Positions 8,781 to 15,882 of a stretch of DNA of 64,000 bases are shown piece by piece. The translations under genes were made by a program, and so were the position numbers. The DNA comes from Williamsia limnetica (GTDB lineage: Bacteria; Actinomycetota; Actinomycetes; Mycobacteriales; Mycobacteriaceae). How positions within the stretch are numbered: position 1 is the first letter of the stretch; the number at the start of each line of letters is the position of its first letter. The stretch covers positions 62,001 through 126,000 of the forward strand of contig NZ_QJSP01000008.1 in assembly GCF_003217475.1 (NCBI RefSeq), in the 5' to 3' direction. The notes under the pieces were generated by a model. The model was not told where the DNA came from and ran no database searches. It saw only the letters and a list, made by a program, of their open reading frames with translations.

Positions 8781-9986
8781 TTACGTGACCGCGCCTGCGG
8801 TCTTGAGTTCGATGATTCGGTCCCACTCCAGCCCGAGCTCGAGAAGGATCTCGTCGGTGTCGGCCGCGAACTCCGGTGCGGGACCGGTGTGGGTGGCACC
8901 AACATCGAATTGGACGGGACTGGAAACCAATTCGATCTCACCGGCCTGGACGAAGTAGTCGTTGGCCCGGACCTGGGGATCGACGGTCACCTGGAGAGAA
9001 TCCTGTACCGGTGCCCACGGCCCGGCCAATGTCTGCAGCCGCGTGGTCCAGTCCTCGAGCGTGCGCTTGGCGAACGCCTCACGCAGGATCGACACGGCCT
9101 CGGCGCAGTTCGCGGTGATGTCGCTTGCTGTTGCGAATCGCGGATCGTCGATCAGATCCTCGCGCTCGATGTGTCGACACACATCCGCCCAGAACTTCGT
9201 CGGCTGCATCATGACCAGGGAGAGGTAGCGGCCGTCGGACGTGGTGTACAGACCGGTCAACGGATTCACCGGCGAGCCATGAACGCCGGGAACCGGCGCC
9301 ACCATGGGCTCTTTGAGATGCGCAGACAACGCTATGCCGTGGCCCATGGCGTACAGCCCGCTGCCGAGCAGCGACACGTCGACCACCGAACTCTCGCCTG
9401 TCCGCTCTCTTTTCACCAGGGCGGCCGCGACACCGCCTGCAAGATTGGCCCCCGAGATCGTGTCACCGTACGCCGGGCCCGGCGGCGCGATCATGCCTTC
9501 GGTTCCCGGCGGGGTGACAGTCGCCGCGGTGCCCGCCCGGCACCAGAAGGCCGTCATGTCGTAACCGCCCCGGTCGGCCTCATCGCCGCGGGGCCCGAGC
9601 GCGCTGCCCCTGGCGTAGATGATCTTCGGGTTCACCGCACGGATGTCGTCGACGTCGATTCCAAACTTTTCGCGGTGCTGTGGGAGGAAGCTCGTGAGGA
9701 ACACGTCGGCCCGGCGCACCAAGTCGTAGAGAAGCTCTCGCCCTTCGGGTTTGGACATGTCGAGCCCGAAACTCCGCTTGCCACGATTGGCGTGTTCGAC
9801 GTTCGGGTTCGGATCGCCGACCACCTTCATCTGACCCGTCTGACGCAGTCCACGTTGCGGGTCACCGGTGACGGCGTGCTCGATCTTGATCACCTCGGCG
9901 CCCCAATCCGAGAGCACTCCGCCCGCGGACGGGACGAAACCGTACATGGCGACCTCGAGGACGCGAATCCCTTCGAGTGGCCTCAC
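8781..9986 (-). CDS. CaiB/BaiF class III CoA-transferase
   Basis: A 401-residue family III CoA-transferase that should move CoA between carboxylic acids without ATP. It starts with GTG 9986, sharing GTGA with the stop of the aldehyde dehydrogenase. The N-terminal CoA-binding region (LEGIRVLEVAMYGFVPSAGG, GAEVIKIE) and the expected nucleophilic aspartate, Asp143 in GGYDMTAFW, are visible. The context suggests that the aldehyde dehydrogenase makes an acid, this enzyme loads CoA on it, and the OB-fold/thiolase pair cleaves it later. Family assignment is firm; donor and acceptor are unknown. Confidence 0.9.
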   Translation of the reverse strand: MRPLEGIRVLEVAMYGFVPSAGGVLSDWGAEVIKIEHAVTGDPQRGLRQTGQMKVVGDPNPNVEHANRGKRSFGLDMSKPEGRELLYDLVRRADVFLTSFLPQHREKFGIDVDDIRAVNPKIIYARGSALGPRGDEADRGGYDMTAFWCRAGTAATVTPPGTEGMIAPPGPAYGDTISGANLAGGVAAALVKRERTGESSVVDVSLLGSGLYAMGHGIALSAHLKEPMVAPVPGVHGSPVNPLTGLYTTSDGRYLSLVMMQPTKFWADVCRHIEREDLIDDPRFATASDITANCAEAVSILREAFAKRTLEDWTTRLQTLAGPWAPVQDSLQVTVDPQVRANDYFVQAGEIELVSSPVQFDVGATHTGPAPEFAADTDEILLELGLEWDRIIELKTAGAVT

Positions 9987-11488
9987 GAGGCAGCCACCAC
10001 CGGTGCCGCGAAAGCCTTCTGCTCGAGGAACTCCTCGAGGCCGGACGCGCTCATCTCGCGCCCCAATCCCGACTGCTTGTAGCCGCCGAACGGCACGTCC
10101 GGGGTGAAATAGTTTCCGCCGTTGATGCTGAACGTACCGGTGCGGATACGGCGCCCGATCGCGATCGCACGATCCTCGTCGGCACTCAGGACGCCGCCGG
10201 AGAGACCGAACTGGGAGTCGTTGGCGATCCGCACCGCATCGTCGTCGCCGTCGTAAGGGATCACGGCCAGTACGGGTCCGAAAACCTCGTCTTGTGCGAT
10301 CTCGCTGGACGGGTCCACATTCGCGAGCAGAGTGGGCTTGTAGAAGTAGCCCGGGCTGACGCGCTCGCCGCCGGTCACCAAGGTGGCGCCCGCCTCGACC
10401 GCGCGCTGGACCATGCCGTCGACCTTGTCTCGCTGACGCTCGCTGATCAACGGACCCATGTACATCTTCGGGTTGGTCGGATCGCCGTACGGGACGTGTT
10501 CCATCATGGCCGAGACCATCGCGACGATTTCATCGTGCTTGTCACGCGGCACCAGCAGGCGTGTGGTCAGCGCGCAGCCCTGACCCGCGTGCGAACAGAT
10601 ACTGAACGCCGCGAACTGCGCAGTGGTCTTGAAGTCGGCGTCGTCGAGCACCAGCAGTGCAGACTTGCCGCCGAGTTCGAGGAATACCCGCTTGAGGGTG
10701 TCCGCCGCGGCGGCCATGATCTTCTTACCCACCGGCGTGGAGCCGGTGAAGGAGACCACGTCGACATCAGGGTGCGTTGTCATCACCTCGCCGACCGCGA
10801 TCTCGGTGGAAGAGAGGACGTTGACGACGCCGGCGGGGATGTCGGTGTGCTCGGCGATCAGTTCGCCCAGAGCCAGGGTCAGCAGTGGAGTATCCGGCGC
10901 ACCCTTGAGGATCACCGTGCATCCGGCCGCGAGCGAGGGAGCGAGTTTCGCGAGCGCGAGTTGCGTCGGGTAGTTGTATGCGGCAATGGCCGAGACCACC
11001 CCGGCAGCTTCCTTTTCGACCCAACGCCGGTGGAGCTTGCCACTGAGTTCGACCTCGCCGAGGTCTTCGCTGAGGGGGTAGGTGCGGAGCAGGTCCGCGT
11101 AGTACTTGATGATGCCGATCGGCGCTTCGAGTTGGTTGCCGTGGGTGAGGAGGCGGGTCGCTCCCACCTCGGCCATCGTCAGTTCCCGGAGGTCCTCGAG
11201 ATTGTCCAGCATCGCCTGGTGCAGCTGATCGAGGCACTTGATGCGGAATTCGACGTTCGTGGACCAGTCCGTGGTGTCGAAGGCCCGACGAGCAGCTTCG
11301 ACAGCGGCCTTCGCTTCGGCGACACCCGCATCCGGCGCATGGCCGTAGACCTCACCGGTTGCCGGGTTCAGCGAGGGAAAGGTCTTGTCGAGGGAGACGA
11401 GCTCGCCGTCGATGAGCAAGCGCTTCCGGACGCCGCCGCTCGCCGGATTGACTTCTCCACTGGTCGCCAACGTTTCCTGGGCTGCCAT
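9983..11488 (-). CDS. NAD(P)-dependent aldehyde dehydrogenase
   Basis: A 501-residue aldehyde dehydrogenase, first gene of the minus operon. Asn172 (AAYNYP), Glu271 (FLELGGKS) and the catalytic Cys305 (AGQGCALTTR) form the complete active-site set, with the coenzyme motif FTGSTPVGK near residue 248. ATG 11488 has GAGGAGG upstream. It would oxidise an aldehyde to the acid used by the adjacent CoA-transferase. It shares a 219-bp divergent region with the dioxygenase operon, and operator copy 3 lies 20 bp before its start. Confidence 0.93.
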   Translation of the reverse strand: MAAQETLATSGEVNPASGGVRKRLLIDGELVSLDKTFPSLNPATGEVYGHAPDAGVAEAKAAVEAARRAFDTTDWSTNVEFRIKCLDQLHQAMLDNLEDLRELTMAEVGATRLLTHGNQLEAPIGIIKYYADLLRTYPLSEDLGEVELSGKLHRRWVEKEAAGVVSAIAAYNYPTQLALAKLAPSLAAGCTVILKGAPDTPLLTLALGELIAEHTDIPAGVVNVLSSTEIAVGEVMTTHPDVDVVSFTGSTPVGKKIMAAAADTLKRVFLELGGKSALLVLDDADFKTTAQFAAFSICSHAGQGCALTTRLLVPRDKHDEIVAMVSAMMEHVPYGDPTNPKMYMGPLISERQRDKVDGMVQRAVEAGATLVTGGERVSPGYFYKPTLLANVDPSSEIAQDEVFGPVLAVIPYDGDDDAVRIANDSQFGLSGGVLSADEDRAIAIGRRIRTGTFSINGGNYFTPDVPFGGYKQSGLGREMSASGLEEFLEQKAFAAPVVAAS

Positions 11489-11507
11489 AGCGCCTCCTCG
11501 AATCTAT

Positions 11508-11522
11508 GAAAACTTCATTCTC
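11508..11522. promoter_or_regulatory. Operator-like inverted repeat, copy 3 (GAAAAC-ttc-ATTCTC)
   Basis: The right half-site is perfect; the left has two changes from GAGAAT. It is placed 20 bp upstream of the aldehyde dehydrogenase start, the same distance seen for several other copies. It is the weaker of the two copies in this divergent intergenic region. Confidence 0.45.
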
Positions 11523-11670
11523 AAATATGACCAACGCCACATCCGCTTTCTTCGCACTGTAGCAACAAAATCCGTGATCGCCTACCTCCAATCCCCCCGC
11601 TCAGGCGTCGGCCGCGCGAGCGGAAAGGTCCAGAACAGGCGCAGTGCACACTTGCCGACTGCTACGTTCG

Positions 11671-11685
11671 GAGAGTATCGTTCTC
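11671..11685. promoter_or_regulatory. Operator-like inverted repeat, copy 4 (GAGAGT-atc-GTTCTC)
   Basis: Each half has one change from the consensus. It ends 23 bp before the GTG start of the Fe/2OG dioxygenase and probably overlaps the promoter or transcription start of the 11.7-20.2 kb operon. Confidence 0.55.
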
Positions 11686-11707
11686 GCAAAACGAAAGGGA
11701 TGTTCTT

Positions 11708-12514
11708 GTGATTGAGACAACAGCCATCACCCCGGCCCTGGGTGTTCAGGTCTCCGGCGTCGAGGATCTCCTCGACGATGCAGTGGCCGCACAGTGCCTG
11801 GAAGCGCTGAAATGGCGCGGTGTCCTCCTGATTCGGGGCCTGAACCTCGACGACGATCAGCAGGTGGCCTTCAGCCGCAAACTCGGTGACGTCCTGGCTC
11901 CCGGCGGCAAAGAGGTCTTCGTGGTCTCACTGGACCCGGAGAAGAACAAGTCCGCTTCTTACCTGCGCGGAACACTCTTCTGGCATATCGACGACACCAC
12001 GAACGACGTGCCGGCCAAAGCGACGATGCTGACGGCCAGGCACGTGGCGATGGTGGGTGGCGGCACCGAGTTCGCCAGCACCTACGCGGCCTACGAGAAC
12101 CTGCCCGAGGAGGAGAAGAAGCGCTACGAGGGTCTGCGCGTGGTCCACAGTTTCGAGGCGGCGCAGCGTCTGGTCGACCCCGAGCCCAGCGACGAGTTGG
12201 TTGCCTCGTGGCGACGGATACCCACCCACGAGACCTCCCTGGTGTGGGACCGCAAGGACGGCCGGCGTTCCCTTGCCATCGGCGCGACCGCCGACCACAT
12301 CGTCGGAATGCGCCCAGAGGAAAGCCGCGAACTACTCGACGAACTCCTTGCCTGGTCCACCCAGGAGCGTTTCAGCTACACCCACGACTGGGAGGTCAAC
12401 GACGTGGTCATCTGGGACAACACCGGCATGCTCCATCGCGCCCTGCCGTATGACCCGAAGTCGGAACGGACCATGCACCGCACGACGATGGCCGGAAACG
12501 AGCCGTGGGCATGA
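11708..12514 (+). CDS. TauD/TfdA-family Fe(II)/2-oxoglutarate dioxygenase
   Basis: A 268-residue non-haem iron dioxygenase starting with GTG 11708. The facial triad is visible: His93 and Asp95 in FWHIDD and distal His243 in GMLHRALPYD; Arg258 in MHRTT is the likely 2-oxoglutarate anchor. Family members hydroxylate next to a heteroatom, releasing sulfite, phenols or alcohols from sulfonates, aryloxy acids or sulfate esters, but others hydroxylate carbon. It is clearly paralogous to the protein at 43473. As first gene of an operon with SDRs and a P450 it probably starts or opens a side-chain oxidation. The SDR start overlaps its stop by ATGA. Confidence 0.9.
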   Translation: MIETTAITPALGVQVSGVEDLLDDAVAAQCLEALKWRGVLLIRGLNLDDDQQVAFSRKLGDVLAPGGKEVFVVSLDPEKNKSASYLRGTLFWHIDDTTNDVPAKATMLTARHVAMVGGGTEFASTYAAYENLPEEEKKRYEGLRVVHSFEAAQRLVDPEPSDELVASWRRIPTHETSLVWDRKDGRRSLAIGATADHIVGMRPEESRELLDELLAWSTQERFSYTHDWEVNDVVIWDNTGMLHRALPYDPKSERTMHRTTMAGNEPWA

Positions 12515-13221
12515 GCACCAAGACAGCAGTCGTCACCGGCGGCGGTTCGGGAATCGGCCACGCCATCGTCGAGCGTCTGGTCGCTGACGGTTTCAATGTC
12601 GCCTCGTTCGACCGGACGCCGAGCGACGAGAAGAACACGTACACCGTCGATGTCACCAGCCGTGAGCAGATCGACGCCGCGATGACAGAGGTACGGGAGA
12701 CGTTCGGCCCGGTCACCGTTTTGGTCAACGCCGCGGGCGTCGACAGCTTCGGCCGCTTCGTCGATCTCGATTTCGATGAGTGGCAGAAGATCATCAACGT
12801 CAACCTCCATGGCACCTATCACTGCATCCAGGCTGCGTTGCCGGACATGCTCTCGGGCAAGTGGGGGCGGATCGTCAACATATCGTCGTCGAGCGCACAT
12901 TCGGGCCAGCCGTACATGTCGGCGTACGTCTCTGCCAAGTCCGCTGTCAACGGCCTCACCAAGTCCCTGGCTCTCGAACTCGGCCCTGTGGGAATCACCG
13001 TCAACGCAGTCCCACCGGGCTTCGTCGACACCCCGTTGCTACGCAATGCCGAGGGACTCAAGCGACTCGGCGGCACCGTCGAAGAGCACGTCCTCAAGAC
13101 CCCGGTGCGACGAGTCGGTCGCCCAGAGGACATCGCTGCGGCCTGTTCGTTCCTGATCTCCGAGGACGCCAGCTACATCACCGGCCAGATCCTCGGTGTC
13201 AACGGCGGCCGTAATACGTAA
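12511..13221 (+). CDS. SDR family oxidoreductase
   Basis: A 236-residue classical short-chain dehydrogenase. ATG 12511 shares ATGA with the dioxygenase stop. It has the cofactor motif TGGGSGIG near residue 10, NAAG near residue 75, and the catalytic set with Ser in NISSSSA and Tyr-x3-Lys in YVSAK. Asp at the end of strand 2 (ASFDRTP) suggests NAD(H). It probably oxidises the alcohol made by the dioxygenase or reduces a ketone intermediate; substrate not predictable. Confidence 0.9.
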   Translation: MSTKTAVVTGGGSGIGHAIVERLVADGFNVASFDRTPSDEKNTYTVDVTSREQIDAAMTEVRETFGPVTVLVNAAGVDSFGRFVDLDFDEWQKIINVNLHGTYHCIQAALPDMLSGKWGRIVNISSSSAHSGQPYMSAYVSAKSAVNGLTKSLALELGPVGITVNAVPPGFVDTPLLRNAEGLKRLGGTVEEHVLKTPVRRVGRPEDIAAACSFLISEDASYITGQILGVNGGRNT

Positions 13222-13292
13222 ACGCCCACCGATGCCCGGCGTCGGTGTTTCTATTTTCGCAACCAGCTGAGAAGTATCGAAAGGTGTTCACC

Positions 13293-14153
13293 ATGGGTCG
13301 TGTAGAGGGCAAGGTCGCGTTCATCACGGGAGCCGCGCGCGGGCAGGGCCGGAGCCATGCGCTCCGTCTCGCCGAAGAGGGCGCCGACATCATCGCCGTC
13401 GACTTCTGCACCGACTTCGAGACCATCGGGTACCCGATGTCCACGCCGGAAGATCTGGCCGAAACAGCCAAACTGGTCGAGAAGTTCGACCGTCGCGTCG
13501 TCACGGTCCAGGCCGACGTCCGGAACGCAGACCAGATGAAGGCCGCCCTGGACACCGGCCTGGCCGAGTTGGGCAAGGTCGACATCGTGGTGGCCCAGGC
13601 CGGCATCGCCGGTATGAAGGGCGAACCCCGCTGGCAGTCGTTCACCGACGTGGTGAACGTCAACCTCGTCGGTGTCATCAACGCCGTGTCGGTCGCATTG
13701 CCGCACCTGACCGAAGGCGCATCGGTCATCGCCACCGGCTCTACAGCGGCCCTGATGGACGTCAGCAAGGTCGACGTTCCCGGAAAGGATCCGGGCGGCG
13801 TCGGTTACGTGTACTCCAAGCGTGCGCTCACCGAGTACATCCACCACCTCGCGCTGCACATCGCTCCGGAAGGCATCCGGGCCAACGTGATCCATCCGAC
13901 GAATTGCAATACCCCGATGTTGCAGAGCGAACCGATGTACCGGTCGTTCCGGCCCGACCTGGAGCACCCCACGCGTGCGGACGCCGAGCCCGCGTTCGGC
14001 GTTCAGCAGGCCATGAAGATCCCCTACATCGAGCCCTCCGACATCAGCAACATGGTGTTGTTCCTCGCCTCGGAGGAATCCCGGTACGTGACGGGTATGC
14101 AGATGCGTGTCGACGGCGGCGGCTATCTGAAGTGGTACGACGTCAAGTTCTGA
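13293..14153 (+). CDS. Mycofactocin-coupled-type SDR oxidoreductase
   Basis: A 286-residue SDR whose N-terminus (GRVEGKVAFITGAARGQGRS) and long insertion after the second strand (AVDFCTDFETIGYPMS) match the mycofactocin-dependent SDR subfamily. In that family NAD is held permanently and electrons leave through mycofactocin rather than by NADH exchange. The catalytic Ser (ATGST) and Tyr-x3-Lys (YVYSK) are present. ATG 13293 follows AAAGG; a frame opening at 13245 lacks a ribosome site. It lies before a ferredoxin and P450, which would suit oxidation of an alcohol produced by those. Mycofactocin biosynthesis genes are not in the window, so the coupling is inferred from subfamily resemblance. 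Confidence 0.88.
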   Translation: MGRVEGKVAFITGAARGQGRSHALRLAEEGADIIAVDFCTDFETIGYPMSTPEDLAETAKLVEKFDRRVVTVQADVRNADQMKAALDTGLAELGKVDIVVAQAGIAGMKGEPRWQSFTDVVNVNLVGVINAVSVALPHLTEGASVIATGSTAALMDVSKVDVPGKDPGGVGYVYSKRALTEYIHHLALHIAPEGIRANVIHPTNCNTPMLQSEPMYRSFRPDLEHPTRADAEPAFGVQQAMKIPYIEPSDISNMVLFLASEESRYVTGMQMRVDGGGYLKWYDVKF

Positions 14154-14205
14154 TCGCCTTGCCCCGGTTCCATCATCCAATCCCCTTCAAGATCAGGAGT
14201 ACATC

Positions 14206-14400
14206 GTGAAAGTGCAGGTCGATCAGGATCGGTGCCAGGGGCACACGCTCTGCGCGATGATCGCGCCCGACATCTTCGAGCTCAGTGACATCGACGGCCA
14301 CGCCACAGCCATCTCAGGTGACGTTCCGTCCGGCTCCGAGAAGAGCGTGCGCGAGGCCGTCGCATCGTGCCCCGAGAAGGCCATCTCCATCACCGAGTAG
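14206..14400 (+). CDS. P450-type 3Fe-4S ferredoxin (CxxHxxC variant)
   Basis: A 64-residue ferredoxin starting at GTG 14206 with AGGAG upstream. Cluster ligands Cys10, Cys16 and Cys55 (the latter in CP) are present, and the position of the usual second ligand is His13, giving C-x2-H-x2-C. This pattern is known for ferredoxins encoded beside actinobacterial P450s and is expected to hold a 3Fe-4S cluster. It should pass electrons to the P450 encoded 51 bp downstream. No ferredoxin reductase gene is present in the window, so one from elsewhere must serve. Confidence 0.93.
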   Translation: MKVQVDQDRCQGHTLCAMIAPDIFELSDIDGHATAISGDVPSGSEKSVREAVASCPEKAISITE

Positions 14401-14451
14401 TTGCCCGCGCCCCGGGTGGCGACCAGTCGAACATCAAGAGAGGACAACGCT

Positions 14452-15813
14452 GTGAGCGTTGACGACGTCACCGAAGACGACCGAAAGAAACACCGCTTCA
14501 ACTTCGAGCGCCACGCACCGCACTACCGCGATCAGTTCGAGGCGGTCACGCAGAAGATGCAGTCCGAATGCCCGATCGCGTGGAGCGACACCTATGACGG
14601 TCACTGGGTGGCAGCGGGCAACAAGGAAGTGTTCGAACTCGCCCGCTGCCCTCACGTCTCGAACGACCACGACGTGACCGGAGAAGGCACCGGCTACAAG
14701 GGAATCTCGATCCCGACAGCCAAGCGCGCCAACGGTATCCGGGGCGGCATCCTGGAGATGGACGAACCGGACCACAAGAACTACCGTGGTTTCCTGAACC
14801 CCTACTTGTCGCCGGCCGCGGTGAAGCGCTGGATACCCTTCATCGACGAGGTGGTGGGAGCCTGCCTAGACGAGAAGATCGAATCCGGTCGAATCGATTT
14901 CGTCGACGAGCTCGCCAACATCGTGCCCGCGGTACTGACATTGGGTATGCTCGGGATCCCCTTGGAGAAGTGGACGATCTACAACGAACCCGTCCACGCC
15001 GCGGTCTACACGCCCCCCGACTCCCCCGACATCGAACGCGTCGGCGAACTGCACAAGAAGATGGGGCTCGATCTCTTCACCTCCCTCATGGAGATCAGGG
15101 AAAATCCGCGCCCCGGTTTGATCAACGAGTTGCTCCAAGCCAGGATCGACGGAGAACCCCTGCCCGACATGGAGATCTTCGGCAACCTGGGTCTTCTCAT
15201 CGGTGGCGGCTTCGACACCACCACTGCACTGACCGCGCACTCACTCGAGTGGCTCTCGGAGAATCCGGAGCAGCGTCAGCACCTCAGCGAGAACCGCGAC
15301 GAGATGCTCGACGCGGCCACCGAGGAATTCTTGCGCTACTTCACCCCGGCACCGGGCGACGGCCGCACCATCAACGAAGACGTCGAGATGGAGGGCATCC
15401 AGTTCAGGGAGGGCGACCGACTCTGGCTGTCCTGGGCGATGGCCAACCGTGACCCGGAGGTGTTCGACGACCCCAATGAGATCGTTCTCGATCGAACCGG
15501 CAACCGCCACTACAGCTTCGGACTCGGCGTGCATCGCTGCGTCGGATCGAATGTGGCGCGGACAGTCTTCAAACGGATGCTCCTGGCCGTGCTGGACCGG
15601 ATGCCGGACTACCGATGCGACCCCGAGACCACCGTCCACTACGACACCATCGGTGTCATCCAAGGCATGCGCCATCTGCCTGCGACCTTCACACCCGGAC
15701 CGCGCACGCACGCCGGACTCGACGAGACCCTGGTGAAGCTGCAGAAGATGGTTGACGAGGAACGCCTCGCCGAACCGCTCGTCATCGCCAAGCGCAACGC
15801 GACCGGCAAGTAA
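14452..15813 (+). CDS. Cytochrome P450 monooxygenase
   Basis: A 453-residue soluble bacterial P450. GTG 14452 follows GAGGAC; the frame opens at 14401 without a good site. The haem-binding signature is FGLGVHRCVGSN with Cys363 as thiolate ligand. The I-helix oxygen-activation motif reads GGGFDTTT instead of the common AGxDTT, and EEFLR gives the ExxR pair. The family is not assigned. With the adjacent ferredoxin and mycofactocin-type SDR it would hydroxylate a substrate and pass the alcohol on for oxidation. A strong hairpin follows the stop codon. Confidence 0.93.
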   Translation: MSVDDVTEDDRKKHRFNFERHAPHYRDQFEAVTQKMQSECPIAWSDTYDGHWVAAGNKEVFELARCPHVSNDHDVTGEGTGYKGISIPTAKRANGIRGGILEMDEPDHKNYRGFLNPYLSPAAVKRWIPFIDEVVGACLDEKIESGRIDFVDELANIVPAVLTLGMLGIPLEKWTIYNEPVHAAVYTPPDSPDIERVGELHKKMGLDLFTSLMEIRENPRPGLINELLQARIDGEPLPDMEIFGNLGLLIGGGFDTTTALTAHSLEWLSENPEQRQHLSENRDEMLDAATEEFLRYFTPAPGDGRTINEDVEMEGIQFREGDRLWLSWAMANRDPEVFDDPNEIVLDRTGNRHYSFGLGVHRCVGSNVARTVFKRMLLAVLDRMPDYRCDPETTVHYDTIGVIQGMRHLPATFTPGPRTHAGLDETLVKLQKMVDEERLAEPLVIAKRNATGK

Positions 15814-15825
15814 CAGAACGCTCGT

Positions 15826-15862
15826 CTCGACCGCCGCCGCGAAGACCGCGGCGGCGGTCGAG
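15826..15862 (+). terminator. Perfect 16-bp GC-rich hairpin after the P450 gene
   Basis: Arms 15826-15841 and 15847-15862 are perfectly complementary (CTCGACCGCCGCCGCG with its reverse complement), separated by the 5-nt loop AAGAC. There is no U-tract, and the next gene starts 21 bp later with its Shine-Dalgarno sequence just outside the stem. It may attenuate transcription or protect the upstream mRNA rather than fully terminate. Confidence 0.6.
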
Positions 15863-15882
15863 GCATGAACAGGAGATTTCCC

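Noticed and set aside
9977-11509. A 510-codon open frame on the plus strand opposite the aldehyde dehydrogenase
   Set aside because: It mirrors the real gene; the minus strand holds the complete aldehyde dehydrogenase active site and the plus frame resembles no protein family.
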